Origin: Amycolatopsis sp. MtRt-6
GTDB taxonomy: Bacteria > Actinomycetota > Actinomycetes > Mycobacteriales > Pseudonocardiaceae
Direction of reading: 5' to 3'
DNA: 64,000 nt
Assembly: GCF_017308975.1 (NCBI RefSeq)
Contig: NZ_JADWPD010000023.1
Coordinates: 116,409 to 180,408, forward strand
In this document: one piece after another, positions 32,441-41,669 of the stretch
Layout: each line of letters opens with the position of its first letter
How positions within the stretch are numbered: the first letter of the stretch is position 1
Translations under genes and position numbers: made by a program
Notes under the pieces: generated by a model
Databases searched by the model: none
The model's input: only the letters and a program-made list of their open reading frames with translations
Told to the model about the DNA's origin: nothing

Positions 32441-33834
32441 ACGCCGGCCGGCGCCGGCGCGGTCCGCTTCCCCGGGACCAGCGCCGCCAGCAGCGCACCC
32501 ACCAGCGCGACGAACGCGGCGACCGCGAACGTCGCGCGGAAGCCGAACAGCGACGGCACCGGCAGCCCGCCTGCGGTGATCGTCAGCTGGGCCAGCATCG
32601 CCGCCATCACCGCGCTGGAGATCGCCGTCCCGACCGAGCGCATCAGCGAGTTCAGGCCGTTCGCCGACGCCGTTTCGGTCACCGGCACCGACCCCATGAT
32701 CAGGGCCGGCATCGCCGCGTACGCGATGCCGACGCCCGCGCCGATGATCACCGACGCCGTGATCAGCTCGAACGCGTTGTCCATCAGCACGATCGCGAAC
32801 GCGTACCCGGCCGCGATCACCAGCGCGCCGCTGATCAGCGTCGGGCGCGGGCCGACCCGGGCGATGAGCCGCGCCGAAACCGGCGACAGCAGCATCATGA
32901 CCAGGCCGTTCGGGGCGAGCGTGAGACCGGACTCGACCATCGTCTGGCCCAGCCCGTAACCGGTCGACGCCGGCGCCTGCAGGAGCTGCGGGAACGACAA
33001 GGCCATGGCGTACAGCGCGAACCCGACCATGATCGACGCCAAATTCGTGAACAGCACTGGACGTCTTGCGGACACCCGCAGGTCGACCAGCGGGTCGCGG
33101 CGGCGCAGCTGGTAGGCGCCCCACGCGAGCAGGACGACGACGGCGGCCGCGGCGAGCCCGAGCGTGGGCGCGCTGGTCCAGCCCCACGTGCCGCCCTTGA
33201 CCACCGGCAGCAGCAGGCAGAGCAGCCCGGCGGCCAGTCCGAACGCCCCGAAGAAGTCGAACGGCGCGGGCGTGCGCAGCGGCGACTCCGGCACCACGGT
33301 GAGGATCAGCAGCGCGCAAGCCAGCCCGAGCCCGGCGGCGGTCCAGAAGAGCACGTGCCAGTCGGCGTGCTCGGCCACCACGGCCGCGACCGGCAGCCCG
33401 ATGGCGCCGCCGACGCCGAGCGTCGCGCTCATCAGCGAGATCGCGCCGCCGACGCGTTCGGGCGGGAGCTCGTCGCGCATGATGCTGATGCCGAGCGGGA
33501 TCACGCCCATCGCGCAGCCCTGCAGCCCGCGGCCGAGGATCTGGAACGCGAGCGCGCTGGTGGTCGCGGACACGACCGAGCCGGCGACGAGCAGGCCGAG
33601 GCTGACGAGGATCATCCGCCGTTTGCCGTAGAGGTCGCCGAGCCGTCCGCTGACCGGCGTGACGACGGACGCGGCCAGCAGCGTCACGGTGACGACCCAG
33701 GACGCGTCGGCCGCCGGGACGTTCAGCAGCCGCGGGAAGACCGGGATCAGCGGCACGACCAGCGTCTGCATGAACGAAGCGACGAGCCCGCACGAGGCGA
33801 GCACCACGACGACCGCGCGGCCGGAACCGGACAC
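32437..33834 (-). CDS. MFS exporter, DHA2-like
   Basis: A 465-aa major facilitator with the motif A loop (SGRLGDLYGKRRM) after TM2, motif C-like glycines in TM5 (LGVGGAIGLPVAAVVAE) and about 14 hydrophobic segments, matching drug:proton antiporters of the DHA2 group. A longer frame opens at ATG 33870, but this passes through the palindrome GTACT-T-AGTAC. GTG at 33834 has a GGGGG box 7 bp upstream and leaves the operator outside, so I prefer it. Control by a TetR-type repressor encoded elsewhere is likely. Confidence 0.83.
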   Translation of the reverse strand: MSGSGRAVVVVLASCGLVASFMQTLVVPLIPVFPRLLNVPAADASWVVTVTLLAASVVTPVSGRLGDLYGKRRMILVSLGLLVAGSVVSATTSALAFQILGRGLQGCAMGVIPLGISIMRDELPPERVGGAISLMSATLGVGGAIGLPVAAVVAEHADWHVLFWTAAGLGLACALLILTVVPESPLRTPAPFDFFGAFGLAAGLLCLLLPVVKGGTWGWTSAPTLGLAAAAVVVLLAWGAYQLRRRDPLVDLRVSARRPVLFTNLASIMVGFALYAMALSFPQLLQAPASTGYGLGQTMVESGLTLAPNGLVMMLLSPVSARLIARVGPRPTLISGALVIAAGYAFAIVLMDNAFELITASVIIGAGVGIAYAAMPALIMGSVPVTETASANGLNSLMRSVGTAISSAVMAAMLAQLTITAGGLPVPSLFGFRATFAVAAFVALVGALLAALVPGKRTAPAPAGV

Positions 33835-33852
33835 CGACACACCCCCAAGCGT

Positions 33853-33863
33853 GTACTTAGTAC
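33853..33863. promoter_or_regulatory. Palindromic operator upstream of the MFS exporter
   Basis: GTACT-T-AGTAC is a perfect 11-bp palindrome, 19 bp before the preferred start of the exporter. Such sites are typical of TetR-family repressors of efflux genes. It also decides the start codon, since an upstream ATG would place it in coding sequence. Confidence 0.55.
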
Positions 33864-33969
33864 GCATCATGCAACTTCGTGCACTGTACCCACGGGGTGA
33901 CGGGTTTCCGTCCGAGTGGCGGTTTCGTCACAGCCGGAAACCGGTGCCCCGTTCTCCTAGACTGCCGGT

Positions 33970-35037
33970 ATGTCCTGGCTACGGCGATACGCGGCCGAAC
34001 TCGCGGTCACCGTCGCGGTGGTCGCCGGCTCGCTGGCCACCATCCTCGACAACGGTGCGGAGCCCGGCCGCCACGTCGGCATCGGGTGGGTCCTCACCGT
34101 CCTCGCCTGCGCCGCCCTCTTCTTCCGGCGCCGACACCCACTCGGCGTCGCCGCGCTGACCCTGGTCTGCTGCGCGCTCTACTACCCCCTCACCGACCCC
34201 GACGGCCACGTCCTGCTCGCCTTCGCCTACGCGCTCTACAACGCCGCCGCGGCCGGGCGGATCCGGGGCGCCGCGCTGCTCGTCGTCGCCGCGATGGCCG
34301 GTGTCGCGGCCGGTGAGATCAGCCTGCCGACCGGGCGGAACGTCGACAACTTCGCCTTCTTCCTGATGACCGGCTGGTTCGCCGCCCTGGTCGCCGGCGG
34401 CGCCGTCGCGCACTACCGCGCGGAGGCCGAGCGGACCAAGGAGGCCGAAGCCCGGGCGCGCGCCACCGGCGAACGCCTGCGCATCGCCCGCGAGCTGCAC
34501 GACGTGCTCGGCCACCACCTCGCGCTGATCAACGTCCAGGCGGGCGCCGCGCTGCACCGGCGTGACCCCGGGCAGGCCGAGGAAGCGCTCGCCGCCATCA
34601 AGGACGCCAGCAAGACCGCACTCCAGGAGTTGCGCGCGACGCTCGGCATGCTCCGCGAGACCGGGCTGCCGTCACTGTCGCGGATCGCGGAGCTGGCCGA
34701 GTCGGCCGGCGCCTCCGGGCTCACCGTGCGCACCGAGATCGACGGCGCCGCCCGCGACCTGCCGCCGGACGTCGAGCACGCCGCCTTCCGGGTGGTACAG
34801 GAAGCGCTGACGAACGTCGCCAAGCACGCCGGCGCGAAGACCGTCGTCGTCCGGCTGGGCTACGGCGCCGACGAGCTGACCGTGGCTGTCGACGACGACG
34901 GCCACGGCGGGGCGGCCCCGGCCGGCAACGGCATCCGCGGGATGGCCGAACGCGCGCGGGCGCTCGGCGGCGAACTGACCGCGGCCCCGCGCGAAGGCGG
35001 CGGTTACCGCGTGCGCGCCCGGCTGCCGGTGCGATGA
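33970..35037 (+). CDS. NarL-type (HisKA_3) sensor histidine kinase
   Basis: A 355-aa kinase. The N-terminal part has about five TM segments (residues 8-155) with no large external loop, so it may sense a signal within the membrane. HisKA_3 has the phospho-acceptor in RIARELHDVLGHHLALINVQAG. HATPase_c has FRVVQEALTNVAKHAGA and a short G box GNGIRGMAERARALGG. The cognate LuxR-type regulator gene follows after 7 bp. An MMPL exporter lies beyond, suggesting control of lipid or drug export. Confidence 0.9.
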   Translation: MSWLRRYAAELAVTVAVVAGSLATILDNGAEPGRHVGIGWVLTVLACAALFFRRRHPLGVAALTLVCCALYYPLTDPDGHVLLAFAYALYNAAAAGRIRGAALLVVAAMAGVAAGEISLPTGRNVDNFAFFLMTGWFAALVAGGAVAHYRAEAERTKEAEARARATGERLRIARELHDVLGHHLALINVQAGAALHRRDPGQAEEALAAIKDASKTALQELRATLGMLRETGLPSLSRIAELAESAGASGLTVRTEIDGAARDLPPDVEHAAFRVVQEALTNVAKHAGAKTVVVRLGYGADELTVAVDDDGHGGAAPAGNGIRGMAERARALGGELTAAPREGGGYRVRARLPVR

Positions 35038-35044
35038 TGGGCCG

Positions 35045-35710
35045 ATGATCCGGGTCCTGCTCGTCGACGACCAGCGGCTCGTCCGCGCCGGCTTCCGGTC
35101 CATTTTGGACGGCGAGGACGACATCTCCGTCGTCGCCGAGGCCGCGGACGGGCGCGAGGCGCTGCAGGCCGCGCACGACCACCACCCCGACGTCGTGCTG
35201 ATGGACATCCGGATGCCGGTGCTCGACGGCCTCGCCGCCACCCGGCACCTCCTCGAAGACCCCGGCGTGCACACCAAGGTCGTCATCCTCACGACGTTCG
35301 ACCTCGACGAAGACGTCTACGGCGCGCTGCGGGCCGGCGCGAGCGGGTTCCTGGTCAAGGACACCGAGCCGGCGGAGCTGATCCACGCCGTGCGCGTGGT
35401 CGCCCGCGGCGACGCGCTGCTGGCGCCGTCGATCACCCGGCGGCTGATCGCGGAGTTCGCCGCGCGCGGCACCCGCCCGGCGCGGTCGCCGGCGCTCGAC
35501 CGGCTCACCGACCGCGAACGCGAGGTCCTGTCCCTGGTCGCGGCCGGATTGTCGAACGACGAGATCGCGCGTGAGCTCACGCTCAGCCCGGCGACGGCGA
35601 AGACACACGTCAGCCGCATCATGACCAAGACCGGCACGCGCGACCGCGCCCAGCTCGTCGTCCTCGCCTACGAGTCCGGCGCCGTGACGCCGCGGTGGCT
35701 GGCTCCCTGA
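35045..35710 (+). CDS. NarL/LuxR-type response regulator
   Basis: A 221-aa regulator. The receiver domain (about 1-118) has the DD pocket in LLVDDQRLVRAGF, phospho-Asp in VVLMDIRMPVLDGL and Lys in FLVKDTEPAEL. The C-terminal LuxR HTH (about 150-210) reads LTDREREVLSLVAAGLSNDEIARELTLSPATAKTHVSRIM. It is co-transcribed with the kinase. A 24-bp near-perfect palindrome follows its stop directly and may be its operator for the MMPL gene. Confidence 0.92.
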   Translation: MIRVLLVDDQRLVRAGFRSILDGEDDISVVAEAADGREALQAAHDHHPDVVLMDIRMPVLDGLAATRHLLEDPGVHTKVVILTTFDLDEDVYGALRAGASGFLVKDTEPAELIHAVRVVARGDALLAPSITRRLIAEFAARGTRPARSPALDRLTDREREVLSLVAAGLSNDEIARELTLSPATAKTHVSRIMTKTGTRDRAQLVVLAYESGAVTPRWLAP

Positions 35711-35734
35711 CCCGTACCCCCGCGGGAGTACGGG
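35711..35734. promoter_or_regulatory. 24-bp palindrome upstream of the MMPL exporter
   Basis: CCCGTAC (35711-35717) and GTACGGG (35728-35734) flank a CCCGCGGG-like core; the whole 24 bp is palindromic apart from one mismatched pair. It begins right after the response regulator stop, 91 bp before the exporter ATG. It may be the regulator's binding site or a terminator; the palindromic core without a loop favours an operator. Confidence 0.5.
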
Positions 35735-35824
35735 ATCGGCCTTAAGGGACACCGCCGGTAGCACGCGAAGTGTCCTCCGCTGCGCGACGCGCGGTACGGC
35801 CGCTCTCGCGAATCCTTGTCCCCC

Positions 35825-37870
35825 ATGGACACCATCACTCGTACCACCGGCGGGAGCCTGGCGCGGCTGGCCGGCTGGGCCCAGCGCCGCCGGTGGCTCG
35901 CCGTCGCGCTCTGGGCGCTGGTCCTCATCGGCGTCACGGTCACCTCGCAGCTGGCCGGCAGCGCGTTCCACGACGACAACTCCTTGCCCGGCACCGAATC
36001 CCAGCAGGTCGTGGACCTGCTCGAGAACTCCCCGCAGTCCGGCGCGAGCGCGCAGATCGTGCTGAAGGCCGACGGCGGGCTCGCCGCGAACCGCGCGCCG
36101 ATCGACGCCATGCTCGACGACGTCCGGTCGCTGCCGCACGTGCGGTCGGTGACCGAGACGACGCTCTCGGCCGACGGGCGGATCGGCTACGCCACCGTCA
36201 CCTTCGACGCGGCCTCGACCGACCTCCCCTACGACGACATCGTGAAGTTCGCCGACACCGCGAAGCGGGCCGGGCCCGTCGAAGTCGCGCTCGCCGGCGA
36301 CCCGATCGAGCGGATCTCCGAGAGCGGCGGCCCCGCGGAAGGCGCCGGCCTGCTCGCCGCCCTGGTCATCCTCGTGTTCCTGTTCCGCTCGCTGCTCGCC
36401 GCCGGGCTGCCGGTGCTCACCGCGGTGTTCGCGGTCGGCAGCACGCTGGGCGTGATCACGGTCGTCTCTCACTTCGTCGACATCGCGAGCTACACCGCGC
36501 CGCTGATGATGCTGGTCGGGTTCGGCGTCGGCGTCGACTACGCGCTGCTGATCTTTTCCCGCTACCGCACCGAGATCCTCGCCGGCCACGACCGCGACGC
36601 GGCCGCCCGCCGCGCCCTCGACACGGCAGGCCGTTCGGTGCTGTTCGCCGGGACGACCGTGATCATCGCCCTGCTCGGCCTGCTCGCGCTCGGGCTCGGC
36701 GGGCTGCGCGGGGTCGCGCTGTCCGTCGCGCTCACCGTCCTGATGACGATGCTCGCGTCCGTCACGCTCCTGCCCGCGCTGCTGTCGCTGTTCGGCAAGC
36801 GGCTCGAGCGCGGGATCCGCCGGCACGCTCTTCGCCGGGACCACGGCAAGGCGTGGCGACGGCTCGCCGACGGCGTCCAGCGTCGTCCGCTGGCCCCGCT
36901 CGCCATCGGCTTGATCGTCCTCATCGGACTGTCCATTCCGGCTGCCGGCATGCGGCTCGGGTTCGCCGACGCGAGCACCGACCCGGCCGGCTCGACCACG
37001 CGCCAGGCCTACGACCTGCTGGCCGAGGGCTTCGGCCCGGGCTTCACCGGCCCGCTCGCGATCGTCACCGAAGACGGCGACACCGACGCGCTGCAGCGGA
37101 AACTCGCGGCCACCCCGGGGATCGCCCACGTCCTGCCGCCGATGGGCAGGACCGTGCTGGCGTTCCCCACGACGTCACCACAGGACGAAGCCACGGCCGA
37201 GCTGGTGACGCGGCTGCGGACCGACGTCCTGCCGGCGCTGCCGGGCCACTACCTCGTCGGCGGCTCGGTCGCGGCCGCGACGGACTTCGCCGGCGCCGTC
37301 GCGGACCGGCTGCCGCTGTTCGTACTGGTTGTCGTCGGGTTGTCGGCGTTGCTGCTGATGGTCGTGTTCCGGTCGATCCTGATCCCGCTCAAGGCGGCAC
37401 TGCTGAACCTGCTGAGCATCGGCGCCTCCCTCGGTGTGATGACGCTGGTGTTCGGCGACGGCTGGTTCGGCGCGCAGCCGGGCCCGATCGAGGCGTTCGT
37501 GCCGGTGATGATCTTCGCGATCGTCTTCGGGCTGTCGATGGACTACGAGGTGTTCCTGGTGTCCCGCATGCACGAGGAGTGGCGCCGCACGGGCGACGCG
37601 CGGCTGGCGGTCCGCGAAGGCCTCGCCTCGACGGGCGCGGTGATCACCGCGGCCGGCGCGATCATGGTGCTGGTGTTCGGCGCGTTCCTGCTGGACCCGT
37701 CCCGGATGCTGGCGCAGTTCGGGCTGGGCCTGGCGGTCGCGGTGCTGCTGGACGCGCTGGTGATCCGCTGCCTGGTCGTCCCGGCGATCATGCGGCTGCT
37801 CGGGGCGAAGGCCTGGTGGCTGCCGCGGTGGCTGGACCGCCGGTTGCCGCACCTCGCGCTCGAACCCTAG
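35825..37870 (+). CDS. MMPL/RND-type membrane exporter
   Basis: A 681-aa transporter with the MMPL duplicated layout. TM1 is near residues 23-43, followed by an extracellular loop (about 45-175), TM2-6 with FGVGVDYALLIFSRYRTE in the first half, TM7 near 355-375, a second loop, and TM8-12 with GLSMDYEVFLVSRMHEEW. The (V/M)DY aspartate-tyrosine pairs are the proton-relay positions of MmpL proteins. Substrates in the family are lipids, siderophores or drugs. The ATG at 35825 is preferred over a TTG 9 bp earlier. Its stop overlaps that of the convergent cyclase-like gene. Confidence 0.88.
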   Translation: MDTITRTTGGSLARLAGWAQRRRWLAVALWALVLIGVTVTSQLAGSAFHDDNSLPGTESQQVVDLLENSPQSGASAQIVLKADGGLAANRAPIDAMLDDVRSLPHVRSVTETTLSADGRIGYATVTFDAASTDLPYDDIVKFADTAKRAGPVEVALAGDPIERISESGGPAEGAGLLAALVILVFLFRSLLAAGLPVLTAVFAVGSTLGVITVVSHFVDIASYTAPLMMLVGFGVGVDYALLIFSRYRTEILAGHDRDAAARRALDTAGRSVLFAGTTVIIALLGLLALGLGGLRGVALSVALTVLMTMLASVTLLPALLSLFGKRLERGIRRHALRRDHGKAWRRLADGVQRRPLAPLAIGLIVLIGLSIPAAGMRLGFADASTDPAGSTTRQAYDLLAEGFGPGFTGPLAIVTEDGDTDALQRKLAATPGIAHVLPPMGRTVLAFPTTSPQDEATAELVTRLRTDVLPALPGHYLVGGSVAAATDFAGAVADRLPLFVLVVVGLSALLLMVVFRSILIPLKAALLNLLSIGASLGVMTLVFGDGWFGAQPGPIEAFVPVMIFAIVFGLSMDYEVFLVSRMHEEWRRTGDARLAVREGLASTGAVITAAGAIMVLVFGAFLLDPSRMLAQFGLGLAVAVLLDALVIRCLVVPAIMRLLGAKAWWLPRWLDRRLPHLALEP

Positions 37871-39387
37871 GACCGCAGCCGCTGGGCGACAGTGGTGGCC
37901 AGTTGCCGGGCCGGCTCGCACAGCCGGTCCGGCCGCGCGGCGCTGTTCTCCACGTCGACGATCACCAGCTCGGCCGTGTCGACGTGCTTCTCGTCGGGGT
38001 AGGTGCGGTAGACGATCGCGACGGCGCAGCTGGTGCGGCTGCGGACCGCCGGTTGCAGCCGCGCGCCGAAGCCGGGCAGCGGCAGGGGCGTGCCCTCCAG
38101 GCTCTCGGCCTGGGTCCGGTCGAAGATCACCTTCACGACGCCGGGCCGGTCGGTGTAGTCCCAGCGGCAGCTCCAGTTCGTCAGGGACGGGGTCTGTTCC
38201 ATCGGGCCGTCGCCGAGGGCGCCCTTGACCGCCGCGGGATCCAGCAGCGGGCAGGCCTCCTTGACCGCGAGGGACCCGGCAGGGAGCTCGCGCCGCTTGA
38301 TCCGGTGGTCCTGCAGCCGGGACAGGGCACTCGCCAAAACGGCTTCGGTCATCCCGCAGAGGTCGACCTTTTCGTCGCCGTCCTGGTCGGCCTGGACGAT
38401 GACCTGCGCGTCGTCGGGCAGCAGCAGGGTGCGGCTGCAGCGGTCCGGCTCGGCGGGCAGGCGCTGGATGCCGATCTCGCCGTCCTGCTGCACCGGCAGG
38501 CCGGGTTCGTAGGCGTCCGACACGAGCTGCACCCGGACGTCCACGACGTCACCGGGATCGCTCGCGAGATGGACCAGGGCGTCGCAGCGGTCGAAGTTGC
38601 CGTAGTGGTCGGTCGCCTCCACCCGGCCGTAGTGGCTGAGCGCCTCGGCGTAGGTCAGCGCGCACGGGTCCACGGTCCGCGGATCACCCAGGAACGTGGT
38701 CCGGCGCGCCTCGGCGACGAGCTTCAGCCCCACCGCGGCGACGGCGACGACCACGGCCGCGGCCACCGCGACCCGCCACCTCTTCCTGGCGGCGCGCCGG
38801 GCCGCGGGCGGGTACGGGTCGTCGGGCCGGGCGATCCAGGCGGTCTCGCGGGTCTCCTTCACCTTGACCTTGACCCGCCGGTAGGTGGCCGCGTTCGCGT
38901 CCGCGCTCTGGAGAACCACTTCTTCGAAGAACCAGGCGGAACAGACGAGGACGAGCACCCCGCCGGAATCGGCGAGTGCCTTTTTCAGCACGGGGGCGTC
39001 GAGCAGCCGGAACGCCTTGATGATCGCCGGCGAGGCCACCCCGTGCTCGTCGTAGGCGATTTCCCCGGCATGCAGGGCGACGCGCACGCGCATGCGTGCC
39101 TGCTCCGGGTGCCGGTCGTTGTGGGCGCGCACCGCCGCGGCCAGCTCCTCGGGAAACCGTTCCACGAAAGCGGATTTGGGTACTTCGGCGGGCACGAGGA
39201 CGAAGAGGCCGTCACCCGCGTCGTCGAGCCGCGAGTCCGACCAGGGCAGCTCGCAGCGGAGGAAGGCCGTCTCCAGTGCCTCGTACAGCCCTTTTCGGAG
39301 GGTGAGCAGATCCGGTGTCGTCCTGCTCTTGTCGCCGTACTTCTCCACGTCGATCAGGAAGATCGTTCGGTGCACGGGCAAATCCAT
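37867..39387 (-). CDS. Membrane protein with cyclase-like N terminus and DUF3558-like exterior
   Basis: A 506-aa protein. The N-terminal region (about 1-190) resembles a class III nucleotide cyclase fold: HRTIFLIDVEKYG, DDAGDGLFVLVP and RVRVALHAGEIAYDEHGV. The strict metal and substrate residues are not all evident, so catalysis is doubtful. A TM helix follows (RVAVAAAVVVAVAAVGLKLV, about 215-235). The exterior (about 245-506) has two cysteine-bearing units like DUF3558 (VDPCALTYAEAL, KEACPLLDPAAVKGAL, WSCRWDY). ATG 39387 is chosen because MDLPVHRTI aligns with the paralogue at 53592-54545; 39423 is possible. Confidence 0.7.
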   Translation of the reverse strand: MDLPVHRTIFLIDVEKYGDKSRTTPDLLTLRKGLYEALETAFLRCELPWSDSRLDDAGDGLFVLVPAEVPKSAFVERFPEELAAAVRAHNDRHPEQARMRVRVALHAGEIAYDEHGVASPAIIKAFRLLDAPVLKKALADSGGVLVLVCSAWFFEEVVLQSADANAATYRRVKVKVKETRETAWIARPDDPYPPAARRAARKRWRVAVAAAVVVAVAAVGLKLVAEARRTTFLGDPRTVDPCALTYAEALSHYGRVEATDHYGNFDRCDALVHLASDPGDVVDVRVQLVSDAYEPGLPVQQDGEIGIQRLPAEPDRCSRTLLLPDDAQVIVQADQDGDEKVDLCGMTEAVLASALSRLQDHRIKRRELPAGSLAVKEACPLLDPAAVKGALGDGPMEQTPSLTNWSCRWDYTDRPGVVKVIFDRTQAESLEGTPLPLPGFGARLQPAVRSRTSCAVAIVYRTYPDEKHVDTAELVIVDVENSAARPDRLCEPARQLATTVAQRLRS

Positions 39388-39440
39388 CCGCAGCACCGTA
39401 CTCGCGCCGGCGCGGTCCCCCATCGGGTGATCGGCACGAC

Positions 39441-39480
39441 GAAGGGGCTCTCCCCGGCCGAAGCCGGGGAGAGCCCCTTC
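39441..39480 (-). terminator. Terminator of the fadA-fadB operon
   Basis: A perfect 18-bp stem (39441-39458 with 39463-39480) with a CGAA tetraloop starts 9 bp beyond the fadB stop. It is one of the strongest hairpins in the window and separates fadB from the cyclase-like gene. Confidence 0.88.
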
Positions 39481-39489
39481 GGTCACCGC

Positions 39490-41661
39490 TTATTCGTAGA
39501 TCTCGCCCTTGGCGGCCTTCTCCACCAGCGAAGCAGGCGGCTCGAAGTGGTCGCCGTACCGGGCGGCCAGCTCGCGGGCCCGGTCGACGAAGCCCTGCAG
39601 GCCACCCTCGTACTGGTTGATGTACTGGATGACACCACCGGTCCACGCCGGGAAGCCGATGCCGAAGATCGAGCCGATGTTGGCGTCGGCCACCGACGTC
39701 AGCACACCCTCGTCGAAGCACTTGACCGTCTCGAGCGCCTCGGCGAAGAGCATCCGCTCCTTGAGGTCCTCGAACGGCACCTGCGCCGAGCCGGACTTGA
39801 ACGCGTCGCGCAGGCCCGGCCACAGGCCGGTGCGCTTGCCTTCGGAGTCGTACTCGTAGAAGCCCGCGCCCGTCGAGCGGCCCTTGCGGTCGAACTCCTC
39901 GACCATCCGGTCGATCACGGCCTCCGACGCGTGCGCCTTCCACGTGCCGCCGGCCGCCTCGATCGCCTCGCGGGTCTCCTTGCGGATCTTGCGCGGCAGG
40001 GTCAGCGTCAGCTCGTCCATCAGCTGCAGCGGCGGCGCCGGGTAGCCCGCCTGCGAACCGGCCTGCTCGATCGACGCCGGCTCGACGCCCTCGCCCAGCG
40101 CGGCGACGGCCTCGTTGAGGAACGTGCCGATCACGCGCGAGGTGAAGAAGCCGCGGCTGTCGTTGACGACGATCGGGGTCTTCTTGATCTGCAGCGTGTA
40201 GTCGAAGACCTTGGCCAGCGTCGCCGGCGAAGTCTTCTCGCCGCAGATGATCTCGACCAGCGGCATCTTGTCCACCGGCGAGAAGAAGTGGATCCCGATG
40301 AAGTCCTCGGTGCGCTGCACGCCCTCGGCGAGGGTGGTGATCGGCAGCGTCGAGGTGTTGGAGCCCAGCACCGCGTCGGCGTTGACGATGCTCTCGATCT
40401 CGCCGAACACCTTGTGCTTCAGCTCGACGCTCTCGAACACGGCCTCGATGACGAAGTCGACGCCCGCGAAGTCGGCCGGGTCGGCGGTCGGCTTGATGCG
40501 AGCCAGCAGCGCGTCCGACTTCTCCTGCGTGGTCTTGCCGCGCGAGAGCGCCTTCTGCTCCAGCTTTTCCGCGTAGCCCTTGCCCTTCTCGGCCGCCTCC
40601 TGCGAGACGTCCTTGAGGACGACGTCGATGCCCGCCTTCGCCGAGACGTACGCGATCGCGGCGCCCATCATCCCGGCGCCGAGCACGCCGACCTTCTTCG
40701 CGGTGTACTTCTCGAAGCCGTCCGGCCGCGAGCCGCCGGAGTTGATGGTCTGCAGGTCGAAGAAGAACGCCTTCGTCATGTTCTTCGAGACCTGGCCGGT
40801 GGCGAGGTGGATGAAGTAGCGCGTCTCGATCTGGATCGCGGTGTCGAAGTCGACCTGCGCGCCCTCGATCGCGGCGGCCAGGATCGCCCGCGGCGCCGGC
40901 ATGTTCGCGCCCTTGATCTGCTTGCGCAGGTTCGCCGGGAAGGCCGGCAGGTTGGCCGCGAAGCTCGGGTTCGACGGGGTGCCGCCCGGAATCTTGTAGC
41001 CCTTGACGTCCCACGGCTGGACGCCGCCCTCGGGGTTCGCCTTGATCCACGCCTTCGCGGCGGGGACGAGCTCCTCGACCGTGCCGACCAGCTCGTGCAC
41101 CAGGCCGAGTTCCAGGGCCTTGGCCGGGCGGTGCCGCTGGCCCTGCAGCAGGACGTTCAGCAGCGCGCTTTGGATGCCGAGCAGGCGCACGGTGCGGACC
41201 ACGCCACCGCCGCCGGGCAGCAGGCCCAGCGTCACCTCGGGCAGGCCGATCTGGCTGCCGTGGGAGTCGGCGGCGATCCGGTGGTGCGTCGCCAGCGCGA
41301 TCTCCAGGCCACCGCCGAGCGCGGCGCCGTTGATCGCCGCGACGACCGGCTTGCCGAGCTGCTCGATGCGGCGCATCTGCCCCTTCATCAGGGTGCTGCC
41401 CTCGGTCAGCTCGACCGCGTGCTCGGGCTTGGCCTGGATGAGGTCGTTCAGGTCACCGCCGGCGAAGAAGGTCTTCTTGGCGGACGTGATGACGACGCCG
41501 GTGATGGAGTCCTTCTCGGCCTCCAGGCGGTCGACCGTGACCCCGAGCGACTCGCGGAAGTCGGCGTTCATCGTGTTCGCCGACTGGTTCGGGTCGTCCA
41601 GGGTCAGGGTGACGATGCCGTCGGAGTCCTGCTCCCAGCGGATGGTCTTGCTTTCAGGCAT
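39490..41661 (-). CDS. fadB: Multifunctional fatty acid oxidation protein (enoyl-CoA hydratase/3-hydroxyacyl-CoA dehydrogenase)
   Basis: A 723-aa FadB-type protein. The N-terminal crotonase domain (about 1-250) has the oxyanion-hole pattern FFAGGDLNDLI and NGAALGGGLEIALATHHRIA. The NAD-binding 3-hydroxyacyl-CoA dehydrogenase domain (about 330-510) has VGVLGAGMMGAAIAYVSA and the catalytic His/Glu region GIHFFSPVDKMPLVEII. Two C-terminal helical domains follow. It catalyses the middle two steps of beta-oxidation in the cytosol. It lies 8 bp after fadA in the same operon, with GAGGACC before the ATG. Confidence 0.93.
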   Translation of the reverse strand: MPESKTIRWEQDSDGIVTLTLDDPNQSANTMNADFRESLGVTVDRLEAEKDSITGVVITSAKKTFFAGGDLNDLIQAKPEHAVELTEGSTLMKGQMRRIEQLGKPVVAAINGAALGGGLEIALATHHRIAADSHGSQIGLPEVTLGLLPGGGGVVRTVRLLGIQSALLNVLLQGQRHRPAKALELGLVHELVGTVEELVPAAKAWIKANPEGGVQPWDVKGYKIPGGTPSNPSFAANLPAFPANLRKQIKGANMPAPRAILAAAIEGAQVDFDTAIQIETRYFIHLATGQVSKNMTKAFFFDLQTINSGGSRPDGFEKYTAKKVGVLGAGMMGAAIAYVSAKAGIDVVLKDVSQEAAEKGKGYAEKLEQKALSRGKTTQEKSDALLARIKPTADPADFAGVDFVIEAVFESVELKHKVFGEIESIVNADAVLGSNTSTLPITTLAEGVQRTEDFIGIHFFSPVDKMPLVEIICGEKTSPATLAKVFDYTLQIKKTPIVVNDSRGFFTSRVIGTFLNEAVAALGEGVEPASIEQAGSQAGYPAPPLQLMDELTLTLPRKIRKETREAIEAAGGTWKAHASEAVIDRMVEEFDRKGRSTGAGFYEYDSEGKRTGLWPGLRDAFKSGSAQVPFEDLKERMLFAEALETVKCFDEGVLTSVADANIGSIFGIGFPAWTGGVIQYINQYEGGLQGFVDRARELAARYGDHFEPPASLVEKAAKGEIYE

Positions 41662-41669
41662 TTCGGTCC

